Below are positions 37,671 to 46,922 of a stretch of DNA of 64,000 nt, piece by piece. The stretch covers positions 372,001 to 436,000 of the forward strand of contig NZ_JBBCJO010000002.1 of assembly GCF_037190085.1 (NCBI RefSeq). Reading direction: 5' to 3'. The notes under the pieces were generated by a model. That model had not been told where the DNA came from. It saw only the letters and a list, made by a program, of their open reading frames with translations, and made no database searches. Source of the DNA: Gemmatimonas aurantiaca (lineage in GTDB: Bacteria > Gemmatimonadota > Gemmatimonadetes > Gemmatimonadales > Gemmatimonadaceae). The translations under genes and the position numbers were made by a program. The stretch's first letter is position 1; each line of letters starts with the position of its first letter.

Positions 37671-38468
37671 ATGAACAACCTGCACCGTGAACTGGCGCCC
37701 ATCTCGAGCGCGGCCTGGACCGAAATCGAGGAAGAGGCGACCCGCACTCTCAAGCGCTATCTGGCCGCGCGCCGCGTGGTCGATGTGCAGGGTCCCGGCG
37801 GATTCGATCTTTCCGCCGTCGGTACGGGCCACATCAAACAGGTTCCGGCACTGCGTGATGGTCTGCACGTGGCGCAACGCGAAGTCAGTCCGCTCATCGA
37901 ACTGCGGGTTCCGTTCGAATTGTCACGTCAGGCCATCGACGACGTCGAACGCGGATCGCAGAACTCAGACTGGCAACCGCTGAAAGACGCGGCAAGAACC
38001 ATCGCCTACGCCGAGGATCACGCGGTCTTCGAGGGGTATGCCGCTGCCGGCATCGAAGGCATCCGGCAGGTGACGAACCACGCGCCGGTGCAACTGCCGA
38101 GCGATGTGCGTGCGTATCCCGACGCGATCGCCGAAGCGGTCAACAAGTTGCGGCTCGCCGGTGTGAATGGCCCGTATGCCCTGCTGCTCGGCGCCGACGC
38201 CTATACCAGCACCATGGGCAGCAGCGACGACGGGTATCCGATCCTGAAACACGTCCAGGATCTCGTCGACCAGGAAGTCATCTGGAGTCCGGCGATCACG
38301 GGCGGCGTAGTGCTCACCACCCGTGGCGGCGATTTCGATCTGTGGCTCGGTCAGGACATCTCGATCGGTTACCTCACCCATTCGGCGGAAACGGTCACGC
38401 TCTATTTCCAGGAGACGATGACCTATCTCACGCAGACCGCCGAAGCGGCGGTGGTGCTTGTTCCGTAA
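37671..38468 (+). CDS. Family 1 encapsulin shell protein
   Basis: The 265-residue protein has the encapsulin/linocin-M18 (HK97-like) fold: MNNLHRELAPISSAAWTEIE at the start, RRVVDVQGPGGFDLSAVGTG (near residue 35), EVSPLIELRVPFELSRQAID, EDHAVFEGYAAAGIEGI, PYALLLGADAYT and a closing ETMTYLTQTAEAAVVLV. The length fits the small (T=1, 60-subunit) class. It forms a shell around the upstream DyP, whose C-terminal tail carries the loading peptide; that peptide binds near the inner N-terminal helix of the shell. The start is 1 bp after the DyP stop with GAGG as ribosome-binding site, so the two are translated from one message. A histidine kinase gene begins 23 bp later. Confidence 0.96.
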   Translation: MNNLHRELAPISSAAWTEIEEEATRTLKRYLAARRVVDVQGPGGFDLSAVGTGHIKQVPALRDGLHVAQREVSPLIELRVPFELSRQAIDDVERGSQNSDWQPLKDAARTIAYAEDHAVFEGYAAAGIEGIRQVTNHAPVQLPSDVRAYPDAIAEAVNKLRLAGVNGPYALLLGADAYTSTMGSSDDGYPILKHVQDLVDQEVIWSPAITGGVVLTTRGGDFDLWLGQDISIGYLTHSAETVTLYFQETMTYLTQTAEAAVVLVP

Positions 38469-38491
38469 CGGCTGACCAACGGACGGGATCT

Positions 38492-40072
38492 GTGGAGCAC
38501 TCGGTGGAGGACCAGGATCGACTGCAGCGCATCCTCGACTCGATGTACGAGTACGTCGGGCTGCTGTCGGTGGAGGGCACCGTCCTCGACACCAACCAGG
38601 CGTTTCTGAACACGTCGGGGCTCTCGCGCACCGACGTGCTGGGGCGAGCGTTCGCCGATACGTACTGGTGGTCCCATTCCCCCGACACCCAGGCGCAGGT
38701 CCGGGACGCCATACACCGCGCGGCACGGGGTGAGACGGTCCGCGCCGATTTCCGTGCCCGGGTGGGCGATGGGTTGATCACCATCGATGCCATGTTCGGT
38801 CCCACACGCGACCAGGCTGGTACGATCCGGGAACTCGTGGCATCGGGGGTGGATGTCACCGAACAGCGGCAACTCGCCGAGCAGTTGCGTCAGGCGATGA
38901 AGATGGAGTCGATGGGACGCCTGGCCGCCGGCATCGCGCACGACTTCAACAATCTGCTGACGGTGATCATCGGGCATACGGAGATGTTGCTCGACACCCC
39001 GCGCACGGGTGACGATCTCGAGAGCCTGACCGAGGTGCGCGATGCCGCGAATCGCGCGACGGACATGACCCGGCAACTGCTCGCCTTCAGCCGGCAGCAG
39101 ATGTACCACCCCGTGGTGCTGGACATCAACCATGTCATCTCGGATGCGGAGCACATGCTGCGCATGCTCGTCACCGAGGACATCGCGATCGAGACGACGT
39201 TGGCCCCGACGCTCGGCCATGTGCGAGCCGATCCCGGTCAGGTGACACAGGCGCTCATGAATCTGGTCGTCAATGCGCGTGATGCGATGCCGGCCGGTGG
39301 CAAGATCTCCATCCGCACGTTCACCGTGATCCGTGACGAGAAGTACGCCCGGTTGCACGAGGGCGCACAGCCGGGACGTTTTGTGGCGATCTCGGTGTCG
39401 GACAACGGCACGGGCATGTCGGCGGAGGTGAAGGCACGGGTCTTCGAACCATTCTTCACCACGAAGCCGATGGGCAAAGGGACCGGTCTCGGCATGGCCG
39501 TCGTTCACGGCATCGTGCGTCAGAGCGGCGGTCACATCGAGGTCGAGAGCGAGCCGGGGCACGGCACGACCGTCACGCTCTGTTTTCCGATCGTGAACGA
39601 CCCTCTCACCGTGCCTCCCGTCGCTCCGACGTGCAACGACGCCGGAGGTTCGGAGACGCTGCTGCTCGTCGAGGACGATGACAACGTGCGGCGACTGGCC
39701 TTCCGCGCTTTGCGCGAGGCGGGCTATCACCTCCTGGAGGCGCGCGACGGGGAGTCGGCGCTGCGTATCGCGAAGGGCTACACCGCCCGGATCGATCTGC
39801 TGATCACCGATGTGGTTCTCCCAGGCATCGATGGACCGACTTGCGCCGAAGTGCTGAAGCTCCGGCATCCCGAACTGCGCGTGCTGTACACGAGCGGTTA
39901 TGCCGGCGAGAGTCTCGAGCGGCGTGGCATCGAGCGGGAGAGCACGGCATTTCTGCAGAAGCCCTATTCACCCCGTGTGCTGCGCGCGCGAATCCGCCAG
40001 GTGCTGGATGGAGGGGAATTGAACGAACCGCACGCACCCGTCCCGGTCTTACCTCTTCCGGAGCGCGGATGA
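38492..40072 (+). CDS. Hybrid histidine kinase (PAS, HisKA, HATPase, REC)
   Basis: The 526-residue soluble kinase has a PAS domain (about residues 10-125: ILDSMYEYVGLLSVEGTVLD, LVASGVDVTEQRQLAEQL), a HisKA dimerisation region with the phospho-acceptor in AAGIAHDFNNLLTVI (His150), an HATPase domain (NLVVNARDAMPAGG, VSDNGTGM, GKGTGLGMAVV), and a C-terminal receiver domain (LLLVEDDDNVRRLA, phospho-acceptor Asp440 in LLITDVVLPG, FLQKPYS). No membrane segments are visible, so the sensed signal is cytoplasmic. I chose the GTG at 38492 because an upstream in-frame start lies inside the encapsulin gene. Its stop overlaps the SLATT protein start (ATGA), so the pair is translationally coupled. No separate response regulator is nearby; output may go through phosphotransfer. 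Confidence 0.93.
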   Translation: MEHSVEDQDRLQRILDSMYEYVGLLSVEGTVLDTNQAFLNTSGLSRTDVLGRAFADTYWWSHSPDTQAQVRDAIHRAARGETVRADFRARVGDGLITIDAMFGPTRDQAGTIRELVASGVDVTEQRQLAEQLRQAMKMESMGRLAAGIAHDFNNLLTVIIGHTEMLLDTPRTGDDLESLTEVRDAANRATDMTRQLLAFSRQQMYHPVVLDINHVISDAEHMLRMLVTEDIAIETTLAPTLGHVRADPGQVTQALMNLVVNARDAMPAGGKISIRTFTVIRDEKYARLHEGAQPGRFVAISVSDNGTGMSAEVKARVFEPFFTTKPMGKGTGLGMAVVHGIVRQSGGHIEVESEPGHGTTVTLCFPIVNDPLTVPPVAPTCNDAGGSETLLLVEDDDNVRRLAFRALREAGYHLLEARDGESALRIAKGYTARIDLLITDVVLPGIDGPTCAEVLKLRHPELRVLYTSGYAGESLERRGIERESTAFLQKPYSPRVLRARIRQVLDGGELNEPHAPVPVLPLPERG

Positions 40073-40716
40073 GCAAGGCAGACCTCTCCTTTCAGCAGCC
40101 CTTGTCGTGGGATCAGCTCAAGGGCCGTGGTGTCGACGAGATTCTCGATCAGACCTGGCGACACATCAGTGGCGTCGCGGAACGGAAGACCTCCTGGTAC
40201 TGGGAGAGCATCCGGTCCAAGCGCCGCATCTCACGGGTGGCGCGTGGCGTGGTGTACGTCATGCTCATCGTCGGCTCCCTGCTGCCGCTCGTGGCCACGC
40301 TGCGCAATACGGCCGAGGAGAAGTTGCTCATCACGCAGATCGGCATCTGCTGTCTGGTGGTGGCGGGGCTCGTGCGCTTTGCCGATCAGGCGTTCGGATG
40401 GTCGTCCGGCTGGATGCGCTACATCACGACCGTGACGGCGATGGAGGCCTCGACACAGCGTTTCCGGAATGCCTGGCGACGACAGTTGATCGCGGATCAG
40501 GGCGCGGTGAGCGCGGAGACCATGCGTCAGCTTTTCGAACTCGCCGTGGCGCTCGAGGATGACCTGAACACGCTGCAGGCTGAAGAAACGAATCTGTGGA
40601 TCGCGGAATTCCGCTCGGGCGCAACGATGCTGGACGCGCTGATCAAGGGGACGCGGGAGCAGGTCGGGCAGCGGTCGGGCGGAGGGGTGCCGCCGGTGGT
40701 GGAGCCGCAGGGGTGA
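40069..40716 (+). CDS. SLATT-domain two-TM membrane protein
   Basis: A 215-residue protein with two hydrophobic helices (about residues 60-79, GVVYVMLIVGSLLPLVATL, and 86-105, LLITQIGICCLVVAGLVRFA), flanked by charged helical stretches (SIRSKRRISRVAR before, AFGWSSGWMRYITTVTAMEA after) and a long C-terminal coiled-like region. This is the pattern of SLATT domains, two-TM effectors usually found next to nucleotide-signalling enzymes in conflict systems, where they are thought to form membrane pores. Here no nucleotide-signalling gene is near; instead the start overlaps the hybrid histidine kinase stop (ATGA), making that kinase the best candidate for control. It closes the unit of DyP, encapsulin, kinase and SLATT. 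The assignment rests on topology and residue pattern and should be checked against the domain profile. Confidence 0.7.
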   Translation: MSKADLSFQQPLSWDQLKGRGVDEILDQTWRHISGVAERKTSWYWESIRSKRRISRVARGVVYVMLIVGSLLPLVATLRNTAEEKLLITQIGICCLVVAGLVRFADQAFGWSSGWMRYITTVTAMEASTQRFRNAWRRQLIADQGAVSAETMRQLFELAVALEDDLNTLQAEETNLWIAEFRSGATMLDALIKGTREQVGQRSGGGVPPVVEPQG

Positions 40717-40761
40717 GGTAGCGGCAACACATGTCGTCGCCGCCCCCGGAGAAGTACCCCC

Positions 40762-42279
40762 TCACTCCCACCCTCCCCCCAACGCCCGGAACAGCTGCAC
40801 CGTCGCCGCGAGGTACTGTCGCTCCACCTGCACGCGGGTGAGCTGCGCCGTGAACAGGCCGCGCTGCGCGTCCAGCACTTCGAGATAACTCGAAATGCCG
40901 CTCGCATACCGACGCTCGGCAATCGCATACGCGGCCTGCAGCGCGCGTTCCTGGGTCTGCTGCGCGGCCAGTTGGTCGCGACGCAGCTTCACGCCGGTCG
41001 CGGCATCGCTGGCTTCACGCAATGCCACCAGCACCACCTGCTCGTACACATTGCGCGACTGCTCGGCGCGCGCACGGGCGGCCTTCTGTTCGTTGCTCAA
41101 CCGCCCGCCGGTGAACAATGGGATCGAAACGCCCGCCTGCAGCGTGTAGATCTCTCCGCGACCGTCGAATAGCTGACCATAGCTGGGTCGCTGCGCACCA
41201 TACTGACCGGCCACCGTGATGGCGGGGAGCCGCGCAGCCTGGGCAACACCCACACGCGCCGTGGCCGCCTGGAAATCGTGCTGCGCGCGCAGTACGTCGG
41301 GGCGGCGCGCCAACAGGTCGCCGGGAATGGTGTCCGGTACGTCCACGGTCCTGACGATATCACTCAACAGACGGCCGCGCGGTATACTCTGCGGCGATGT
41401 ACCCAGCAGCAGCGACAACGCATTCTCCCATTCGGTACGCTGCCGCGCATAGTCGGCCACACGGGCCGCGGGATCGGCCACCGTGGCTTCGAACTGCCGC
41501 ACGTCGAGTTCGGAGATCAGTCCCTGTTCGAACCGCCGCCGCGCGAGTTGCAATGTGGCTTCGCGTGAGACGAGCGTCTGCTCGGCGATGGCGATGATGG
41601 CATCGGCCTCGCGCAACTGCAGATAGGCGGAGACCACGTCGCTCACCAGCGACAACGTCACGGCTCGCACGTCGTCTTCGCGTCCGGCCAGATCGAATCC
41701 GGCAGCCTGCGTGGCACGCCGTGTCCGTCCCCAGAAGTCCAGCTCCCACGCCAGATCGGTAGTCACCCGCGCGGCATCGAACTCGATGGGCGCCGATGCG
41801 GCCAGCGCGATCTTGTTGCTGGCCACCGTGCTGCCCGCATTGATCTGCGGGAAGAACCGCGATGCCGCGACACCATGCAGAGCGCGAAACTCGTTGATAC
41901 GCTGCTGCGCGACCCGCAGGTTGCGATTGTTGTTCACCGCCAGACGGATGAGCGACTCGAGTACGGAGTCACGCAGGATCTCGGTCCAGGACGGCATCTC
42001 CGTGGCCGATCGTTCGATGCCGAGCGACTGCGCCGGCAACTGCGAGGTGATATTCGACGTGATGCGGGCCGTGCTGTCGCCGGCCTCCCGTGAACGCGCC
42101 GTTCGCAGAGAATCGAGGAATCCCCGCGTCTCGGCGGACGTTCCCGATGAGGCACGCACGGACACGGCCGGCACCACGGGGTCCACACGGGTGGAGGGTC
42201 CCACCGCGCAGCCTGGCAGTGCCGCGATGAGTATGCCGGCAACCGGCAACATGGTTCGCCGAATGGCCCGCCGATTCAT
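40762..42279 (-). CDS. RND efflux outer-membrane lipoprotein (NodT/OprM family)
   Basis: The 505-residue protein is the outer-membrane channel of a tripartite efflux system. It starts MNRRAIRRTMLPVAGILIAA with a lipobox (LPGC), so it is lipid-anchored, and contains two outer membrane efflux protein repeats (NNNRNLRVAQQRINEFRALH; TTDLAWELDFWGRTRRATQA; RRPDVLRAQHDFQAATARVG; GISSYLEVLDAQRGLFTAQL). The ATG overlaps the stop of the RND pump gene (ATGA), and the adaptor gene lies before that, so the order is adaptor, pump, channel on one message. Between the lipobox and the first repeat lies an unusual insertion of about 70 residues rich in Ser, Arg and Thr. Exported compounds cannot be predicted. 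Confidence 0.94.
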   Translation of the reverse strand: MNRRAIRRTMLPVAGILIAALPGCAVGPSTRVDPVVPAVSVRASSGTSAETRGFLDSLRTARSREAGDSTARITSNITSQLPAQSLGIERSATEMPSWTEILRDSVLESLIRLAVNNNRNLRVAQQRINEFRALHGVAASRFFPQINAGSTVASNKIALAASAPIEFDAARVTTDLAWELDFWGRTRRATQAAGFDLAGREDDVRAVTLSLVSDVVSAYLQLREADAIIAIAEQTLVSREATLQLARRRFEQGLISELDVRQFEATVADPAARVADYARQRTEWENALSLLLGTSPQSIPRGRLLSDIVRTVDVPDTIPGDLLARRPDVLRAQHDFQAATARVGVAQAARLPAITVAGQYGAQRPSYGQLFDGRGEIYTLQAGVSIPLFTGGRLSNEQKAARARAEQSRNVYEQVVLVALREASDAATGVKLRRDQLAAQQTQERALQAAYAIAERRYASGISSYLEVLDAQRGLFTAQLTRVQVERQYLAATVQLFRALGGGWE

Positions 42280-45200
42280 GACGCACCTCCCGCCTTCTTC
42301 GCGGACGTCCGCTCGGTGAGCTGCCGGATGAGCGCAAAGAACAACGGGATGAAAAACACCCCGACGGTGGTGGCGATGAGCATGCCGGCGAAGACACCGG
42401 TACCCAGCGAACGTCGGCTGCCCGCGCCGGCGCCACTAGCCACGACCAGCGGCAACACACCGAGAATGAATGCGAACGAGGTCATGAGAATGGGGCGGAA
42501 CCGCTCGCGCGCGGCCTCGATGGCCGCTTCCCGGATGCTCAGGCCCTGCGCTCTGAGCGACGTGGCGAATTCCACGATGAGAATGGCGTTCTTGGCGGCC
42601 AGTCCCACCACGGTGAAGAGTCCGACTTGGAGATACACGTCGCTCGGCGATCCGCGCAGCCACACCCCGAACAGCGCACCAGCGATACCGAACGGAATGC
42701 CCAGCAGCACGGCGAACGGGATGGACCAGCTTTCGTATTGTGCAGCCAGTACGAGAAAGACCAGCACGAAGCCCAGGATGAGCACGAGACTGTTGCTGCC
42801 AGCCGCGGCGCGCTCCTGATAGGACTGACCACTGTACGCATAGCCGATACCCTGTGCGGCGTACTTGTCGGCCACCAGCTTCTCCACGGCGTCGAGACCT
42901 TCGCCCGAACTCGATCCCAGGGTGGCCGCCGCCGTCACCAGCGCCGACGGGAACCCGTTGAAGCGCGTGAGCAGACTTGGCGCCCCACGCATATCGGTCT
43001 GCGTCACGGCGGACAGTGGTACCATGGCGCCGGTGTTGCTGCGTACGAAGAACCGTCCGATGTCGTCAGGCGTCTGCCGGTACTGCGACTGGGCTTCGGC
43101 CTGCACACGATACGGTCGCCCGTAGATGTTGAAATCGTTGATGTAGAGATTGGACAACATCGCCTGCAGCGTGGAGAAGATCTGCGAGGTGTTGACGCCG
43201 CGTGCCTGCGCCGCCGCCTCGTCCACCGTGACGAACAGCTGCGGCACCTCCGCACGGAAGTTGGTGGCCACGTTCTGCAACGAAGGGATTTTTTTGCCTT
43301 CGTTCACAAAGCTCTGCACTTCGCGCGCGAACGCCTGCACATCGTCACCAGAACGTTGCTGCAGATTGAGCTCGAGGCCGGAGGTGATGCCGAGTCCGGG
43401 GATCTCGGGCAGATTGAAACCGAACGCCACGGCTTCCTTGAGTCCGCCGAGTCGTTTGTTGACACGCCCCAGAATGGCTTCGAGCGACTGATCACCCGCC
43501 GTGCGTTCATCCCACGGCTTGAGCGTGACGAACATGGTGGCCACGTTCGTGAGATTGGAGCCCGTGAGCAGCGCAAAGCCTTCCAGCGCCACCGTGCCGC
43601 GCACCATGGGCTCCTCCCGCACGATGCGGTTCACTTCGGTCACCACGTCGCTGGTGCGCTGCAGGGATGCGGCATCCGGCAACTGGATGGAGACGGCGAA
43701 GTATCCCTTGTCCTCGTTGGGCAGGAACCCCCCGGGCACCGCCTTGAAGAGCACCCCGATGAGCACGAGGATCACGGCGAAGCCGGCCACCCAGGTGCGC
43801 GGGCGATCGACGACCCCTCGCGCGCCGCGTACATAGCGGTGCGTGAGACGGCCGAACCAGCGATCGAAGGCCTGGAAGAACTTTCCTTCTTCCTCGTAGG
43901 TCTTGTGCACGAGCAGCGTCGCACACAGCGCCGGTGTGAGCGTGAGTGCCACGATGCCCGACAACACCACCGAGATGACGATGGTGGCCGCGAACTGTTT
44001 GTACATCGCGCCGGTGATGCCTCCCACGAATGCCACGGGGATGAACACGGCGCACAGCACGAGCACGATGGCCACCAGTGCACCGCCCACCTGCTTCATG
44101 GCCCGATTGGTGGCCACACGCGGCGACACCTTGTCCTGCTCCATGATGCGTTCGACGTTCTCGATGACCACGATGGCGTCGTCCACGACGATGCCGATGG
44201 CCAGCACGAGACCGAACAGGGTGAGCGTGTTGATCGTGAAGCCGAGTGCCTGGAGACCGAGGAAGGTCCCGATGATGGACACCGGCACGGCCAGCACGGG
44301 GATGAGTGTCGCCCGCCAGCTCTTGAGGAACAGGAACACGACCAGCGTGACCAGCACCATCGCTTCGAAGAGCGTCTTCACCACTTCCTTGATGGATTCG
44401 GTGATGAAGGGCGTGGTGTCGAACGGAATTTCGTAGCGCACGGCCTCGGGGAACGACGGCGCCAGCTCCTGCATGCGCTTGACGATGGCCTTCTTCACTT
44501 CGAGGTTGTTCGCGCCCGGTCGCCCGAAGACCAGCAGATTGGCGGTGGGTTTGCCGTTCACGCGCGCGCGGGCGTCGTACCCGCGCGATCCCATCGTGAC
44601 GGTGGCGATATCCCGGACGCGCACGAGCGATCCATCGGCCCGCGCACGCACGATGATCTCGCCGAATTCGGCGGGCTGCGTGAGACGGCCGGTCGTGACC
44701 ACCGGAATGGTGAGTTGTGTACCGGTGGGCGACGGTTCACGGCCCAGCCGTCCACCGGGCTTGGTGGCGTTCTGTGCCGCCACGGCCTGCTGCACATCGT
44801 CGACCGTGATTCCGAGCTGCGCCATCCGCTCGGGGTTCATGCTGATGAGCATCGCAAAATCGAGATTGCCGAACACCCGGGAATCACCGACTCCCGGGAT
44901 GCGTTTGATTTCGTTCTCGACGTAGATCTTGGCGTAATTGCTCAGATACGAGGCATCGTACCGCGGATCGTCCGACGTGATGGCCACCAGCGCCAGAATA
45001 TCCGAATTGGCCTTGGTGATGGTGACGCCCGTCTGACGCACCGCGGCGGGCAGCTGCGGCAGCGCCACGTTCACCGCGTTCTGCACGTCCACGGCCGCGA
45101 GATCCTGATTGCGCCGGATGTCGAAATAGATCGACAGACTCATCGTGCCGTCGCTGGTGTTCGACGACTTGTAGTACAACAGCCCATCGAGACTCGAGAG

Positions 45201-45503
45201 CTGCTGTTCGATGGGTGCGGCCACGGCCGTGGCCACGTCGGCGGCGCTGGCGCCGGGATAGAACGCACTCACCTGTACGGCGGGCGGCGTGATCTGCGGG
45301 TATCGGCTGACCGGCAGCGACTGCACGGCAAAGAGACCCAGCAGCGTGATGACCATGGAGATCACCGCCGCCAACACCGGACGACGTACGAACAGATATT
45401 CGCTCTCACCGGAGACTTCGGCGGCAAGCTTGTTCGCGATTTCGCTGTCGGGGATGTGGTGGGAGCCGTCGTGTGATCCGTCGTGCAGCTGATGATCACT
45501 CAC
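42276..45503 (-). CDS. RND multidrug efflux pump, HAE1 family (AcrB-like)
   Basis: The 1075-residue inner-membrane proton-antiporter. It has twelve TM helices in the RND arrangement, with landmarks VRRPVLAAVISMVITLLGLF, RYPQITPPAVQVSAFYPGAS, LGLVLAIGIVVDDAIVVIEN (TM4 with the two conserved Asp), GFLPNEDKGYFAVSIQLPDA, VVGLAAKNAILIVEFA (TM10 Lys) and the porter-domain NLPEIPGLG. I place the start at the GTG overlapping the adaptor stop (GTGA); the frame runs on upstream but only through adaptor sequence. The N-terminal ~35 residues before the first helix are longer than in AcrB and His/Asp/Ser-rich (DHQLHDGSHDGSHH), a possible metal-binding head. Together with its adaptor and outer-membrane channel it forms one complete system. 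Drug range unknown. Confidence 0.96.
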   Translation of the reverse strand: MSDHQLHDGSHDGSHHIPDSEIANKLAAEVSGESEYLFVRRPVLAAVISMVITLLGLFAVQSLPVSRYPQITPPAVQVSAFYPGASAADVATAVAAPIEQQLSSLDGLLYYKSSNTSDGTMSLSIYFDIRRNQDLAAVDVQNAVNVALPQLPAAVRQTGVTITKANSDILALVAITSDDPRYDASYLSNYAKIYVENEIKRIPGVGDSRVFGNLDFAMLISMNPERMAQLGITVDDVQQAVAAQNATKPGGRLGREPSPTGTQLTIPVVTTGRLTQPAEFGEIIVRARADGSLVRVRDIATVTMGSRGYDARARVNGKPTANLLVFGRPGANNLEVKKAIVKRMQELAPSFPEAVRYEIPFDTTPFITESIKEVVKTLFEAMVLVTLVVFLFLKSWRATLIPVLAVPVSIIGTFLGLQALGFTINTLTLFGLVLAIGIVVDDAIVVIENVERIMEQDKVSPRVATNRAMKQVGGALVAIVLVLCAVFIPVAFVGGITGAMYKQFAATIVISVVLSGIVALTLTPALCATLLVHKTYEEEGKFFQAFDRWFGRLTHRYVRGARGVVDRPRTWVAGFAVILVLIGVLFKAVPGGFLPNEDKGYFAVSIQLPDAASLQRTSDVVTEVNRIVREEPMVRGTVALEGFALLTGSNLTNVATMFVTLKPWDERTAGDQSLEAILGRVNKRLGGLKEAVAFGFNLPEIPGLGITSGLELNLQQRSGDDVQAFAREVQSFVNEGKKIPSLQNVATNFRAEVPQLFVTVDEAAAQARGVNTSQIFSTLQAMLSNLYINDFNIYGRPYRVQAEAQSQYRQTPDDIGRFFVRSNTGAMVPLSAVTQTDMRGAPSLLTRFNGFPSALVTAAATLGSSSGEGLDAVEKLVADKYAAQGIGYAYSGQSYQERAAAGSNSLVLILGFVLVFLVLAAQYESWSIPFAVLLGIPFGIAGALFGVWLRGSPSDVYLQVGLFTVVGLAAKNAILIVEFATSLRAQGLSIREAAIEAARERFRPILMTSFAFILGVLPLVVASGAGAGSRRSLGTGVFAGMLIATTVGVFFIPLFFALIRQLTERTSAKKAGGAS

Positions 45504-46681
45504 CGGCGCGCTCCCTCGCCGCTTGCGGCACTGTTGGGAGTCGCGGTGGCGGCGGCGCTGTCCGTCAGCAGTCGCGCGCGTACCGTGGCTCCGGCGCCGA
45601 TCTTCTGTACGCCGTCCACCACCACCTTCTCCCCGGCGGCGAGACCGGTCTCGATCAGCCAGTCGGTGCCCGACCATCCGGAGGCTTTCACCACACGCAC
45701 GGCCACCTTGTCGCTGTCGCCGACGACATACACCACTTCCTGCCCCATCTGCTGTAACACCGCGCGCTGCGGAACGACAATGGCGCTGTCACGATGCAGC
45801 CCACGAACGCGCACCTGCACGAACTGGCCGGGAACCAGCAGACGATCGGCATTGGTGAATTGCGCCCGGTATTCCTGCGTCCCGGTGCGGGGATCGACCA
45901 CCGGATCGACAAAGTCTATGTGGCCAAGTCGGGGATATTCGCTCCCGTCCGGCATGGACAACGCGACCCGCGCGCGGCCACCGGCGGCCAGCTCCTTTCG
46001 CGCGCCGGTACGGGTCCAACGGTACTGCTGTTCCGCCGAGGGACGGAAGCTCACATACACGGGATCGGCGACATCGATGGTGGTGAGCAGATCCGCCGGG
46101 CCGGAGACCCGAGCGCCGACCTCCATGAGCGTCCGTCCCACCCGTCCGGCGATCTCCGCACGCACGACGGTTTCCGTGAGTCGCTTCTCCGCCGCATCGA
46201 CCGCGCCCTTCGCCTGGTCCACGGCGGCTCTCGCCTGCAACAACTGGGACTCCGCGTTGTCCACGTCCTGTTTCGCGATGGCATTGCCCACGAGCAGTGG
46301 ACGCAGACGTCCCACCACCAGCTCACTGTTGGCGAGTCGCGCCTCGGCTTCTGCCAGCCGTGCACGCGCGCTCCGGGCATCGGCGTCTGCGGTGGTCGGA
46401 TCGATGCGATAGAGCACGTCACCCGCGCGCACCTGGGCACCTTCGGTGAAGGGACGGGCGATGATGACCCCCGACGCCTGCGCACGGACCTGGACGGTGC
46501 GGTATGCCTCGACCTGTCCGACGAATTGCAGATGCTCTTCGACCGTGGCCGGCTGCGTCACCACATACGTCACCTCGGCGGGCGGCGGCGGCGGCGGTGC
46601 GTCCTTTTTCGAGCAGGCCAGCGTGAGGCCAGCGGACAATCCCACTGCCCAGCGCGGCAGACGGGCCGGGAATACGTGCAT
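45500..46681 (-). CDS. RND efflux periplasmic adaptor (membrane fusion protein)
   Basis: The 393-residue adaptor begins MHVFPARLPRWAVGLSAGLT with a lipobox (LTLAC) and a Pro-rich spacer (DAPPPPPPAE). The HlyD/AcrA layout follows: VRAQASGVIIARPFTEGAQV (barrel-sandwich half), a coiled-coil hairpin (RSARARLAEAEARLANSEL through AKGAVDAAEKRLTETVV), IAGRVGRTLMEVGARVSGPA, VSFRPSAEQQYRW and a beta-barrel end domain (LVPGQFVQVRVRGLHRDSAI). It bridges the RND pump and the OprM-type channel encoded downstream; its stop overlaps the pump start. The upstream in-frame extension has no signal peptide and is not used. The region 46682-46922 toward the divergent metallophosphoesterase gene is a 241-bp regulatory interval with no gene. 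Confidence 0.94.
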   Translation of the reverse strand: MHVFPARLPRWAVGLSAGLTLACSKKDAPPPPPPAEVTYVVTQPATVEEHLQFVGQVEAYRTVQVRAQASGVIIARPFTEGAQVRAGDVLYRIDPTTADADARSARARLAEAEARLANSELVVGRLRPLLVGNAIAKQDVDNAESQLLQARAAVDQAKGAVDAAEKRLTETVVRAEIAGRVGRTLMEVGARVSGPADLLTTIDVADPVYVSFRPSAEQQYRWTRTGARKELAAGGRARVALSMPDGSEYPRLGHIDFVDPVVDPRTGTQEYRAQFTNADRLLVPGQFVQVRVRGLHRDSAIVVPQRAVLQQMGQEVVYVVGDSDKVAVRVVKASGWSGTDWLIETGLAAGEKVVVDGVQKIGAGATVRARLLTDSAAATATPNSAASGEGARR

Positions 46682-46922
46682 CGGGAATGTGTGAAAAATG
46701 TGTGAAGGCGCCAGGAGCGCGAATGAGACGTCCGTCGACATGACTGCCGACGGAAAACGCAGACAGAACGACGACGGTACGCAGCGCGCACGAAAGTGTG
46801 CCCACGTGGTACGCAGGAGAGGGGACCCCTGTTGTACGTTATGACAAGTAACTGACTGCACCGGCGAAGGGGACCCATCCGAATCCGGCGATCTGGTGTA
46901 TGCAGCACGCACTCCAGATCCC

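Noticed and set aside
40069..40716. CBASS or similar defence island suggested by the SLATT protein
   Set aside because: No nucleotidyltransferase, SMODS, SLOG or other defence gene lies nearby, and the partners are an encapsulin unit and an efflux operon.
42627..45476. 949-codon plus-strand frame antisense to the RND pump
   Set aside because: Same reasoning: no domains, His/Arg/Glu-rich, and fully antisense to a canonical RND gene.
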